From Bacteroidales bacterium (GTDB lineage Bacteria; Bacteroidota; Bacteroidia; Bacteroidales; Muribaculaceae): DNA of 58,861 nucleotides. The position numbers and the translations under genes were made by a program. The notes beneath the pieces were generated by a model, which saw nothing but the letters and a program-made list of their open reading frames with translations, did no database searches and was not told the DNA's origin. The number at the start of each line of letters is the position of its first letter. Position 1 is the stretch's first letter. The stretch is from NCBI GenBank assembly GCA_019416425.1, contig DXXK01000062.1, positions 1-58,861 of the forward strand, written 5' to 3'. This document shows, piece by piece, positions 34,682 through 43,079 of the stretch.

Positions 34682-35941
34682 ATGCCGGAGGTATTGAAGA
34701 GCATATTTATCCTGTTGTTGCTGTCTGTGGCGTCGGTGTGCGGTGCCCAGGAGCAGGAAGCGTATCCGATCCGGGAGTTCCTTGCGACTCCGGGCTTGGA
34801 CAGCCGTACCACCGGTATATATGTGCTGGACCTTGGGAACGGTGAAGTTGTGGGCGGGTACAACGCGACATTGCCGCTGACGCCCGCGTCGGTGATGAAG
34901 TGCGTCACCACGGCATCGCTGCTGAACGAGGTCGGCGATGACTGGGTCTACGAGACGCCGGTGTTCGCCACCGGTCCGGTATTAGGCAATGTCCTGGAGG
35001 GCGACATCGTGGTCCAGGGCTCGGCCGATCCGTCGCTGAATTCCCGTAACGCCGAGAGTCCCGACATGCTGCAGGAGATAGTCCGGTCGTTGGAAGCGGC
35101 AGGTGTGGACACGGTTCGCGGGCGTATCGTGGTGGATGGGTCACGGTTCGCCGGGCCGGCGGTGAATGCCACATGGATGCGCGCCGACACGCAGGAGGAC
35201 TACGGTACGGGAACGCATGCCTTTAATTTCGAGGACAATGCCGAGCGGAACCGGTCGGTACGCGACCCCGCGGAGGTGTTTGTCCGTAAACTGAAGCAAC
35301 AGCTGGAGCATTCCGGCATCGCCGTCCTGGACTCGGCGGAGCTTGATGTCAGGAAACGGGATGTCCGTGTGTTAGGTATCCATCGGTCGGAGGCAATCCG
35401 CGACATAATGCGCAGCTGCATGATGCGCAGCGACAACCAGTACGCCGAGTCGATGCTGAGGACATATTCGCGTCAGCGAGGAGGCGACGGTTCGGTGCAG
35501 TCCGGCGCTGACGCCGAGGTGAGCTACTGGAAACGGCAGCGGTTGCCGCTGGAGGGTGTCAGGATCGTTGACGGCTCGGGGCTGTCGCGCACCAACAGGC
35601 TCACGCCGGTGTTCTTAGGCCAGCTGTTAGTCCGTATGGCATCCAATCCGTATTATGCCAGCTTCTTCCCGCTGGCCGGACAGGAGGGAACGCTGCGACG
35701 GTTCGGCACTGGTACCAGGCTCGAGGGCTACGCCGCGATGAAGACGGGGTCGATGAGGGGCATCCAGTCATACGCCGGCTACCTGCTGAATGACGATTAC
35801 GAGCCTACGCACGTTATAGTAGTAATTATGAACAATCTCGGCGACCGTCCCGCGGCACGCCAGGCACTCCAGAAGATGCTGGTGAGGCTGCTGTTCGCCG
35901 AGGAAGATATAGAAAATTCGGAAACAGATGCAAATGAATGA
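34682..35941 (+). CDS. dacB: D-alanyl-D-alanine carboxypeptidase/endopeptidase (PBP4, family S13)
   Basis: A 419-residue periplasmic enzyme with a signal peptide (about 1-22). The three penicillin-binding motifs are present: SVMK (S70, K73), SDN in MMRSDNQYAESM, and KTG in AAMKTGSMRG. Between them is the inserted domain with GDIVVQGSADPSLNSR typical of S13. It trims or cleaves D-Ala-containing peptide bonds in peptidoglycan. It starts a plus-strand run; the next gene begins 14 bases before its stop. There is no alternative start before the signal peptide, so a leaderless mRNA is likely. Confidence 0.93.
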   Translation: MPEVLKSIFILLLLSVASVCGAQEQEAYPIREFLATPGLDSRTTGIYVLDLGNGEVVGGYNATLPLTPASVMKCVTTASLLNEVGDDWVYETPVFATGPVLGNVLEGDIVVQGSADPSLNSRNAESPDMLQEIVRSLEAAGVDTVRGRIVVDGSRFAGPAVNATWMRADTQEDYGTGTHAFNFEDNAERNRSVRDPAEVFVRKLKQQLEHSGIAVLDSAELDVRKRDVRVLGIHRSEAIRDIMRSCMMRSDNQYAESMLRTYSRQRGGDGSVQSGADAEVSYWKRQRLPLEGVRIVDGSGLSRTNRLTPVFLGQLLVRMASNPYYASFFPLAGQEGTLRRFGTGTRLEGYAAMKTGSMRGIQSYAGYLLNDDYEPTHVIVVIMNNLGDRPAARQALQKMLVRLLFAEEDIENSETDANE

Positions 35942-36536
35942 GTTGAAGGATAAGGTCTATGAGCTGGAGGGCCTGCTGGAACTGTTGGCGCTGCGTCCCG
36001 ACAAGTCCGATGACCTGCGTCATCTGATCGAAGGGCGCATCAAGGACATCGACGCCTTGTGGGCCGGTATGTCCGGTATGAAGCCGGAAACGCCTGTAAA
36101 GGCCGAAGGGATGGCCGCGAAGAGCGAGGAGATTGTAATTGTAGAGGATCCACCGGAACCCGTGGAGGAGACGCCGCAGGAACCCGAGGAACAGGCGCTC
36201 TATAATGTTCCGGAGGACCTGGACGACATGGATGTCTCGATGACGGATACCGAACCGGAGGAAGAGATGGTCCGTGACCTGTCGGATGAGTTCGAGGCCC
36301 CTGCGTACGCTCCTGCAAACCGTCCCGTACCGGCACTGTGCCTCAACGACCGTTACCGCTTTATCCGCGTCATCGCCGGGGGCGACCGCGTCAGGTTCGA
36401 CGGCATGCTGCATAATATATCGGAACTTACCGACTATGAGTCCGCGCGCGACTACGTCCTGTCGCAGAGCCACGCCGACACCGAGGATCCGGAGGTGCTG
36501 GACTTCCTGGAGATCCTGCAGCAGTATTACGAGTGA
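35928..36536 (+). CDS. Acidic protein of unknown function between dacB and rsmI
   Basis: A 202-residue protein with no signal peptide. Residues 1-50 form a helical, coiled-coil-like segment (MNELKDKVYELEGLLELLAL). Residues 60-130 are acidic and P/E-rich, probably disordered. The C-terminal 70 residues form a folded domain with ALCLNDRYRFIR and FDGMLHNISELTDYESARDY. The same ends-folded, middle-acidic plan is common in Bacteroidales proteins of unknown function. It overlaps dacB by 14 bases and rsmI by 4, so translation is probably coupled. An alternative start is the next ATG (MNELK), six bases on. Confidence 0.75.
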   Translation: MQMNELKDKVYELEGLLELLALRPDKSDDLRHLIEGRIKDIDALWAGMSGMKPETPVKAEGMAAKSEEIVIVEDPPEPVEETPQEPEEQALYNVPEDLDDMDVSMTDTEPEEEMVRDLSDEFEAPAYAPANRPVPALCLNDRYRFIRVIAGGDRVRFDGMLHNISELTDYESARDYVLSQSHADTEDPEVLDFLEILQQYYE

Positions 36537-37204
36537 TGGGCAAACTGTACATAGTCCCGACACCGATCGGGAATCTGGAGGACATGACTCTACGCGCCAT
36601 CCGCATCCTGAAGGAGGTGGATGTGGTGCTGGCCGAGGACACGCGCACCAGCTCGGTGCTGCTCAGGCATTTCGACATCCATACGCCGTTGCGCGCGCAT
36701 CATCGCGACAACGAGCATAAAACCGTCGATGGCATAGTCCGCGAGCTGGAGGGCGGCGCGGTGATGGCGCTGATATCCGATGCCGGCACTCCGGGCATCT
36801 CGGACCCGGGCTTCATGCTGTCGCGGGCATGCCGCGCGGCCGGCATCGAGGTGGAATGTCTGCCCGGACCCACGGCTTTCGTGCCGGCCATGGTGGCCAG
36901 CGGCCTGCCTTGCGACCGTTTCGCGTTCGAGGGCTTCCTGCCGGTCAAGAAGGGGAGGGCCACGCGTCTGGCTGAGCTCGCCGCCGACCCGCGCACCGTA
37001 ATTATTTATGAGTCGCCGCTGAGACTGGAACGCACGCTGCGGCAGCTGTCCGAGGCCTTCGGTCCCGACCGCCGTGCGGCAGTGGCCCGCGAGATCAGCA
37101 AACTCCATGAGGAGAACCGGGCCGGGACCCTGGATGAACTGGCCCGACATTATGCCGAGAACAAACCGCGAGGTGAAATCGTTATTGTTATCGAAGGCCG
37201 ATAG
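36533..37204 (+). CDS. rsmI: 16S rRNA (cytidine(1402)-2'-O)-methyltransferase
   Basis: A 223-residue tetrapyrrole-methylase-fold enzyme. Typical segments are YIVPTPIGNLEDMTLRAI at the N-terminus, VVLAEDTRTSSVLLRHF, a DAGTPGISDPG loop, LPGPTAFVPAMVASGLP, and the GFLPVKKG stretch. It methylates C1402 of 16S rRNA at the 2'-OH using S-adenosylmethionine, aiding decoding accuracy. It overlaps the preceding gene by four bases (ATGA). Length is somewhat shorter than the E. coli protein because it lacks the extra C-terminal domain, which is common in Bacteroidota. Confidence 0.93.
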   Translation: MMGKLYIVPTPIGNLEDMTLRAIRILKEVDVVLAEDTRTSSVLLRHFDIHTPLRAHHRDNEHKTVDGIVRELEGGAVMALISDAGTPGISDPGFMLSRACRAAGIEVECLPGPTAFVPAMVASGLPCDRFAFEGFLPVKKGRATRLAELAADPRTVIIYESPLRLERTLRQLSEAFGPDRRAAVAREISKLHEENRAGTLDELARHYAENKPRGEIVIVIEGR

Positions 37205-37280
37205 CCGTGTGGCGTCGGCGTCCGTCTCAGGGACGGGATTCTGTGTTTCATTATGAATTAATCAACTAAACTTATAAACT

Positions 37281-38153
37281 ATGAAGAAAATCTTTGCATT
37301 CGCCGCCACGGCGGCCTTGTTGCTGGCGGGTTGCTCGGGCAATCAGAAGAAACTTGACGAGGATTCGATCCGTATCGCCGACCTGACCGCTGAGTATCAG
37401 CAGGCAACGAATTTCAACGACTCGCTGATGCTGCTGATGGGCGACATCTACTCCGGACTGGATTCCATCAACACGCAGGAGGGACTCCTGTATAACATGA
37501 AGTCGGGCGAGGGAGTGGACCGCCGTGCCGAGATCCGCGAGAACCTGGCTCAGATCCGCGCGCGTCTGGCCGCCAACCGTCAGCTGCTGGCCGAGATGGA
37601 GGCCAAGGTCAACGCCTCCGGCAAGGAGAACGGCGTGCAGTCCAAGACCATAGCTCAGCTCCGCGCCCATATCGAGGAGCAGGATGCCAAGATCGCCAAC
37701 CTGGAGAAGCAGCTGAGCAGCGCCAAGGCCGAGATCGATACGCTGAACAACACCGTGGCGCGTACACGCGAGCAGGTACAGACCGAGACCACAGCCAAGG
37801 AACAGGCGCAGGCGCAGGCAGCCGCCGCTGAGGCAGAGGCCAACGAGGCCAACAAGGTATACGTGGCCATCGGTTCCAGCAAGGAACTGAAGAAGAAGGG
37901 ACTGCTTGAGAAGAAGTTCTTAGGTTCCACCAAGGTCCTGAAAGGCGACTTCGACGCAAGCTACTTCCAGGTATACGACAAGCGTACGCTGCAGTCCATC
38001 CCGACCGGTGCCAAGGAGGTGAAGATCTGGACAAACATGCCCGCCGGATCCTACCGCATCGTAGGCGAGAAGGATGGCCCAAAGACCATCGAGATTGTAG
38101 ATCCCGCCAAGTTCTGGAGCCTGTCAAGCCACTGCGTCATCCAGATCAAATGA
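37281..38153 (+). CDS. Coiled-coil lipoprotein of unknown function
   Basis: A 290-residue lipoprotein with leader MKKIFAFAATAALLLAGC (Cys at 18). Residues about 30-200 are a long coiled coil rich in A, E, Q, K and N (for example AHIEEQDAKIANLEKQL). The last 90 residues form a compact domain with YVAIGSSKELKKKGLLEKK, QVYDKRTLQSIPTGAKEVK and PAGSYRIVGEKDG. Homologous tails occur in many Bacteroidales cell-envelope lipoproteins annotated as hypothetical. It should span part of the periplasm from a lipid anchor. It is 76 bases after rsmI. The function is unknown. Confidence 0.82.
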   Translation: MKKIFAFAATAALLLAGCSGNQKKLDEDSIRIADLTAEYQQATNFNDSLMLLMGDIYSGLDSINTQEGLLYNMKSGEGVDRRAEIRENLAQIRARLAANRQLLAEMEAKVNASGKENGVQSKTIAQLRAHIEEQDAKIANLEKQLSSAKAEIDTLNNTVARTREQVQTETTAKEQAQAQAAAAEAEANEANKVYVAIGSSKELKKKGLLEKKFLGSTKVLKGDFDASYFQVYDKRTLQSIPTGAKEVKIWTNMPAGSYRIVGEKDGPKTIEIVDPAKFWSLSSHCVIQIK

Positions 38154-38177
38154 CGAGAACAGCCGATAACTGAATAT

Positions 38178-38209
38178 GAAGTCGTCTGAACCATGGTTCA
38201 GACGACTTC
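38178..38209. repeat. Perfect 32-base palindrome between two lipoprotein genes
   Basis: GAAGTCGTCTGAACCA at 38178-38193 is followed directly by its exact reverse complement at 38194-38209. It sits 25 bases after one stop and 15 before the next start. It may terminate the upstream message (weak TTCT) or bind a dimeric regulator. Confidence 0.7.
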
Positions 38210-38223
38210 TGCGCATATACGAT

Positions 38224-38736
38224 ATGGATATGAGACATATTGGAGGAATACTGATGGTTGTGCTGCTTGGAGCGATGGCCTTGACAGGCTGCAAACCCAC
38301 GGAGAAAGGCTACAGACAGGCCTATGACGCAGCCAAGGCCAAGCGTGAGGCTGCGGCCCGCGAGCAGATGCTGCCCGTGCAGGGACTTCAGAGCGATGAC
38401 GGTCCGCAGCTTCGCGTTGTGGACGGCGACAGTATCTATGTACTGCGCGAGCGGCTCCGCACCGAGGACAGCAAGCGTGCCCCGAAGGCGTGGCTCCTGG
38501 CTGTGGGAGTGTATAAGATGAACACCAATGCCAGGGCCAACGCAGTAAACCTGCAGGCCGATGGCTATGCGGACGCCACCTGGCTGCGCGGCCCGGGCGA
38601 TAAATGGTATGCCGTGGCGCAGGGAGCCGGTTCTTTAGACTCGCTGCGTGTCATGAACCGTGAGTTCAAGCGCAGGCACCGCGACTATCCATACGTCGGG
38701 CTGCCGGGCGCGCCGGTAATCATCAACGCATACTGA
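38224..38736 (+). CDS. SPOR-domain-like lipoprotein
   Basis: The ATG at 38224 (MDMRHIGGIL) is preferred over the frame start at 38176, because the latter lies at the edge of a perfect palindrome and would put a basic, non-hydrophobic segment before the leader. The 170-residue product has a lipobox (ALTGC). After a helical linker (about 30-90), the C-terminal 85 residues look like a SPOR fold (KAWLLAVGVYKMNTNAR, YADATWLRGPGDKWYAVAQ, VMNREFKRRHRDYPYVG). SPOR domains bind denuded peptidoglycan, often at division sites. SPOR assignment is by pattern; sequence identity within that family is low. Confidence 0.7.
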   Translation: MDMRHIGGILMVVLLGAMALTGCKPTEKGYRQAYDAAKAKREAAAREQMLPVQGLQSDDGPQLRVVDGDSIYVLRERLRTEDSKRAPKAWLLAVGVYKMNTNARANAVNLQADGYADATWLRGPGDKWYAVAQGAGSLDSLRVMNREFKRRHRDYPYVGLPGAPVIINAY

Positions 38737-38755
38737 GTCATAGGTCAGAGTTATG

Positions 38756-38878
38756 AGTGATGAAGTGATGTTAAGTCATAGGTCAGAGTTATGAGTGACG
38801 AGGTATAGGGCTTGTTGAGGTCTGAAGACATATTATTATGATGAGTAGGCGGTCCCCGTGGGGACCGCTTGTTTTTCC
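38756..38878 (+). repeat. Terminator cassette, copy 1
   Basis: Begins AGTGATGAAGTGATGTTAAG and ends in the terminator at 38849-38878. It is nearly identical to 39382-39502. Inside and before it, the 24-base unit starting GTCATAGGTCAGAG occurs at 38737-38760 and again at 38775-38798. Confidence 0.85.
38849..38878 (+). terminator. Intrinsic terminator after the SPOR lipoprotein gene
   Basis: GCGGTCCCC (38849-38857) pairs with GGGGACCGC (38860-38868), then TTGTTTTT. It lies 113 bases downstream of the stop codon. Confidence 0.8.
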
Positions 38879-38976
38879 TGACTTCCTCATTGCGTCACCG
38901 GAATCACTATCCAGATAAGCAATCTTCTGAAATTGATTATAAGACATCCCGGTCATCCGGCTTACTCGTGGGTGGG

Positions 38977-39268
38977 CGCGCAAAGCCGCAAAGACTCCGC
39001 GTTTATTGACTGAATCGTGATTGCCGTGAAGAGAGAAGGACAGGGATGTACTATGAGACTCCGGTCACCGCCTGCCGCCGCGAAGGGCGCCGAGGGTTAT
39101 GGATAACCCTGGACGCGGATTGCGCCGAGCCGTCCGGATGTCTTGGCGCGCTTGGCGTCGGGAATCTCTATTCCATCGGCGTGCTTGGCGTAGCGCCTAC
39201 ACTTTGGATGATATGGGATGAGATAGGTGACGGCACGTATCTGTTGACCTTCTTTGCGGCTTTGTGCG
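38977..39268. repeat. Inverted repeat pair enclosing an 18-base palindrome
   Basis: An 18-base unit CGCGCAAAGCCGCAAAGA at 38977-38994 recurs inverted at 39251-39268 with one mismatch. Between them, AGGGTTAT-GG-ATAACCCT at 39093-39110 is a perfect palindrome within a larger imperfect stem. The layout resembles REP/REPIN-type dispersed palindromes or a small non-autonomous element; no transposase is visible. Confidence 0.55.
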
Positions 39269-39381
39269 ACGCCATATGTGCCACCATACGCGCAGGCAAG
39301 CGGCGTCGCGTCAGCCGGAATCATCCTTTTGATTTATCTATTCTTCTGATACTCACCCAAGATATTTCTCCAACTCGTTGA

Positions 39382-39502
39382 AGTGATGAAGTGATGTTAA
39401 GTCATAGGTCGGAGTTATGAGTGACGAGGTATAGGGCTTGTTGAGGTCTGAAGACATATTATTAATGAGTGAGCGGCCCCCACGGGGACCGCTTGTTTTT
39501 TT
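39382..39502 (+). repeat. Terminator cassette, copy 2
   Basis: A second copy of the cassette at 38756-38878. It matches over about 80 bases with a single A/G change, then differs slightly in the spacer before its own terminator. Confidence 0.85.
39473..39501 (+). terminator. Intrinsic terminator upstream of the susC promoter
   Basis: GCGGCCCC pairs with GGGGACCGC with one C-A mismatch, followed by TTGTTTTTTT. It isolates the SusC/D unit from upstream transcription. Confidence 0.75.
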
Positions 39503-39561
39503 GGACAAAATGTTAAAAAATGCCGTTTTTGTAACAAAAATGACTGAAATAGTCGAAAATA

Positions 39562-39593
39562 TTTGGAAAAAAGGTAAGGAAAACTTAAATTTG
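39562..39593 (+). promoter_or_regulatory. susC promoter
   Basis: TTTG at 39562-39565 and TAAATTTG at 39586-39593, 20 bases apart, match the Bacteroidota consensus. The predicted leader is about 175 bases, long enough for post-transcriptional control. Confidence 0.68.
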
Positions 39594-39776
39594 CAAAATG
39601 TTAATACATGTGCACACTTTTTAACAGACGGACCAAGCGTTTTGAAACATTGCTAAAGCGGTATTAAGGAATGTTTAAGTCCCCCACGGTTCCCGGGAAA
39701 GACAACAATGACGCTTCCGTAGTTAATGTCATGATAATTAGCAGAGAAAACAAACAAATTTTAAATTATTAAAGGT

Positions 39777-42700
39777 ATGAAAAAACTCTTTATGATCATG
39801 GTTACGCTGATGTGCGTGAGCTGGGCAGCCGTTGCTCAGAACCACACCATCCGCGGCCAGGTAGTCGATGCGGGTACCAACGAGCCGCTGATCGGCGCCA
39901 CAGTCATGCCTATCGGAGGAGGCCAGGGAGCCGCCACCGATGCCGATGGTAACTTTACTATTTCCGTTCCCGCGAACGTGAAGTCGGCCAAGGTAAGCTA
40001 TGTTGGCTACAAAGAGCAGACTGTAGCCCTTCACAACGGAATGAAGGTGCGTCTGTCGTCCTCCGACACCAACCTGGATGACCTGGTTGTCGTGGCCTAC
40101 GGAACCAGCACCAAGGAGTCGCTGACCGGTTCCGTGGCAGTGGTAGGTGATGCTGCAATTGAGGACCGTCCTGTTACTTCGGTCACAGCCGCACTTGAGG
40201 GTAACGCCCCCGGCGTTCAGGTCAACAACTCGGTGTCCTATCCCGGTTCTTCGCCTTCAATCCGTATCCGTGGATTCAACTCGGTGAACGGAAGCCAGGC
40301 ACCTCTGTACGTTGTGGACGGAGTTGTGTACGAAGGTGATATCTCCGACATCAACCCTGCCGATGTTGAGTCGATGTCCATTCTGAAGGATGCCGCCTCC
40401 TGCGCACTGTACGGTAATCGTGGAGCGAACGGCGTCATACTGGTGACAACAAAGCGTGCGAAGAATGTAGGCAAAGTCGACGTGACTTTGTCGATTAATC
40501 AGGGTATCTACGAGCGTGCCATTCCCTTCTATGAGCGTCTGGGCGCCAATGACTGGATGGAACAGTCGCTGATTGCCTATACCCGTGGTAAGCTTGCCGC
40601 TTTCAATTCATGGGAGGAAGCATTGGCAAGTTGCGGTAAGACATTTGTCAACGATATGCTGCGTGGCGAAAACATCTACGGTGTCGCCAACGACGCAGTG
40701 TTTACCCCCGAAGGCAAGGTTGTTGGCAATCCTCTTGCCGGATATACCGACCTTGACTGGTGGAAGGCCATTGGCCAGACCGGTCATCGTCAGGAGTACA
40801 GTGTGAATGCAACCGCAGCTACGGACAAGTTCAACGTGTTTTCCAGTTTCGGATACCTGAAGGAGAACGGATATGTCAAGGAATCTGATTTCGAGCGTTT
40901 CAACGGACGTTTGGTTGCCAATTACAATCCGGTAAGTTACTTCAAGACCGGTTTCAATCTGAGTGCAAGCTACAGCAACTCCGAGATCGCCGGTGTTGAT
41001 GAGGATAATTATACGAAGGGAGAACTCAACTACACGACTAACCCGTTCTTAACAATGATGTATGCGCCGGTTCAGCCCTACTATGCCCACTATACTCTCG
41101 CCGATCAGGAGGCTAATGCAGACCATGTCGCCGGCAACATTATCTACGGCGAAGATGGGAAGCCGGTATGGGGCACTTCAGGTCTGAACAAGGGCGAAAA
41201 CGTGGCTTGGGGCATGCGTCTGAACTCCAATAATTACACTAATCTAGCCGTGACCGGTAATATTTATGCAACAGGTGTCCTGCCTTATGGTTTTGAGGTC
41301 AGCCTGCGTGCGTCGATGTATCGCCGCAAGCAGAACTCCAAGAAATATAACAACAATATCGTCGGTTCTCAGAAGGGCAGCGGCGGTCTGGACATCGAGT
41401 CGTACGGTGAGAATTCCTATACCTTCATGCAGCAGTTGAGTTGGAACCATGATTACGGTTTGAATAACATCGACGTGTTCCTGGACCACGAGAATTACGA
41501 GATCAGCTACGATGATCGATTCTTGCGTATGTCGGGTCAGTTGATGGACGACATGCCATTCATGAGCAATTTCGAGACTCCGGATGCCGCTTCCGACGGT
41601 GTTGGCAAACTCCGCACCGAGTCATATCTGGGTCGTGTGCGTTACAACTACGACCAGAAGTACTTCGCCGAGGCTTCGATTCGACGCGACGGCACCAGCC
41701 GCTTTGCCAAGGACAACCGTTGGGGAACATTCTGGAGCATCGGCGCAAGCTGGGTTATCTCCAAGGAGAAATTCATGCAGAATCTGAACTGGCTGAACTA
41801 TCTGAAACTCCGTGCCGCGTATGGCTCGGTAGGTAACGACGCCACGGCTTCTTTCTATGCATCCTATTCAACGTATATAATGAGCACATACGACAAAGTC
41901 GGAATCGCATTCCCCTACACCATCCCCGGTGATAACCTGAAGTGGGAATCTACAAAAACGCTGGATGTCGCTCTGGAAGGCTCATTGTTCGATGATCGTT
42001 TCAATTTCAGCATAGGTTACTACAACAAGCAGAACGCGGACCTGCTTTACAAAGTGACCAAGCCTATGTCGGCGGGTGCGGCATTTCGAGGTGATGCGCT
42101 TCAGGTGCTCCAGAATATCGGTACGATGCTCAACTGGGGATGGGAACTGCAGTTCGGTGTCGACATTATCCGCAACGATAATCTGACATGGGATTTCGAT
42201 ATCGATGCTTCGTTCCTGAAGAACAAGATTTTAAAACTGCCCAACCGTCAGGACATCCCGGGTCAAGCATTGTTCGAGGGCAAGAGCCTGTATGAGCAAT
42301 ACAGATACACGTGGGCCGGTATCGACAAGGCTACAGGACACTCTTTGTACTATATGGCTCCAAATTCACCCGATTACTATACGTATGACGAGAATGGAGT
42401 CAAGAAATACAATAAGGATCAGTATGAGTCTCGCCTGAAGGCCGCCAAGGATGCGGGAGCATATTATGAAATCGACGGCAAGGGATACACCGACCGTCCC
42501 GAATATGCAGGCCGCGAGCTGCAAGGCACCTCACTGCCCACAGTATACGGTTCGTTTGGCACTTCCTTGCATTGGAAGGGCATCAACTTCGGAGCCTTGT
42601 TCACTTATTCACTGGGCGGCAAGACCTACAATGGCATTTATCAGAGCCTGATGTCCCAGAGTTCGAGCGGTGCCAGCGCCTTGCATAAGGATATTCTGAA

Positions 42701-43061
42701 AGCATGGACTGCCCCTTACGGTGTTCAGAATGCTGACGGAACATGGCAGCATGCCATCGACAAGAACGGTGTGCCTGTTCAGGACTATGAGCTGAACCAG
42801 TACAACAACATGGGATCTTCCCAGTTCCTGCAGAATAGCAATTATCTCACGTTGAAGAACCTCAACATTAGTTATGACTTCCCCAAGAAGTGGATGCAGG
42901 CTTTGAAGTTGCAGAACATCAATATCGGCTTCTCTGTAGACAACCTCTTCATCATAACCAGCATGAAGGGCATGAACCCGCAGTACAGCTTCAGCGGCGG
43001 ACAGGGCAACTACTTCGTACCCTCGCGCGTCTATAACTTCTCGCTCAGCTTCAAGTTATAA
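39777..43061 (+). CDS. SusC/RagA family TonB-linked outer membrane protein
   Basis: A 1,094-residue receptor. After the signal peptide (about 1-20) is the carboxypeptidase-regulatory-like domain (HTIRGQVVDAGTNEPLIGAT), then the SusC hallmark DDLVVVAYGTSTKESLTGSV, a plug with IRIRGFNSVNGSQAPLYVVD and ANGVILVTTKR, and a 22-strand barrel ending in FSLSFKL. With its SusD partner it forms a pedal-bin transporter for glycans or peptides, driven by TonB. The SusD gene follows after 18 bases. There is no STN domain for anti-sigma signalling and no adjacent sigma/anti-sigma or hybrid sensor gene, so its inducer is not evident. Confidence 0.96.
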   Translation: MKKLFMIMVTLMCVSWAAVAQNHTIRGQVVDAGTNEPLIGATVMPIGGGQGAATDADGNFTISVPANVKSAKVSYVGYKEQTVALHNGMKVRLSSSDTNLDDLVVVAYGTSTKESLTGSVAVVGDAAIEDRPVTSVTAALEGNAPGVQVNNSVSYPGSSPSIRIRGFNSVNGSQAPLYVVDGVVYEGDISDINPADVESMSILKDAASCALYGNRGANGVILVTTKRAKNVGKVDVTLSINQGIYERAIPFYERLGANDWMEQSLIAYTRGKLAAFNSWEEALASCGKTFVNDMLRGENIYGVANDAVFTPEGKVVGNPLAGYTDLDWWKAIGQTGHRQEYSVNATAATDKFNVFSSFGYLKENGYVKESDFERFNGRLVANYNPVSYFKTGFNLSASYSNSEIAGVDEDNYTKGELNYTTNPFLTMMYAPVQPYYAHYTLADQEANADHVAGNIIYGEDGKPVWGTSGLNKGENVAWGMRLNSNNYTNLAVTGNIYATGVLPYGFEVSLRASMYRRKQNSKKYNNNIVGSQKGSGGLDIESYGENSYTFMQQLSWNHDYGLNNIDVFLDHENYEISYDDRFLRMSGQLMDDMPFMSNFETPDAASDGVGKLRTESYLGRVRYNYDQKYFAEASIRRDGTSRFAKDNRWGTFWSIGASWVISKEKFMQNLNWLNYLKLRAAYGSVGNDATASFYASYSTYIMSTYDKVGIAFPYTIPGDNLKWESTKTLDVALEGSLFDDRFNFSIGYYNKQNADLLYKVTKPMSAGAAFRGDALQVLQNIGTMLNWGWELQFGVDIIRNDNLTWDFDIDASFLKNKILKLPNRQDIPGQALFEGKSLYEQYRYTWAGIDKATGHSLYYMAPNSPDYYTYDENGVKKYNKDQYESRLKAAKDAGAYYEIDGKGYTDRPEYAGRELQGTSLPTVYGSFGTSLHWKGINFGALFTYSLGGKTYNGIYQSLMSQSSSGASALHKDILKAWTAPYGVQNADGTWQHAIDKNGVPVQDYELNQYNNMGSSQFLQNSNYLTLKNLNISYDFPKKWMQALKLQNINIGFSVDNLFIITSMKGMNPQYSFSGGQGNYFVPSRVYNFSLSFKL

Positions 43062-43079
43062 TTTTAAAAAGAAACCGAA

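Larger units (their letters stand above)
38737..39776. other. 1,040-base gene-poor segment with duplicated terminator cassette and palindromes
   Basis: No convincing gene is present. The segment holds two copies of a roughly 120-base cassette (38756-38878 and 39382-39502), each ending in an intrinsic terminator. Between them lie an inverted repeat pair and an 18-base palindrome. After the second cassette come the susC promoter and a leader of about 175 bases. A plus-strand frame at 39046-39381 lacks codon bias and conserved features. Confidence 0.7.

Noticed and set aside
38737..38798. Possible CRISPR-like or tandem repeats (24-base unit twice)
   Set aside because: Only two units with an unequal, short spacer and part of the duplicated terminator cassette; no cas genes.
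39046..39381. 111-codon plus-strand frame in the palindrome island
   Set aside because: No conserved motif, no promoter or plausible leader, and it covers the inverted repeats; not supported as a gene.
39438..39656. 72-codon frame upstream of susC
   Set aside because: It runs through an intrinsic terminator and the susC promoter, so it is not a gene.
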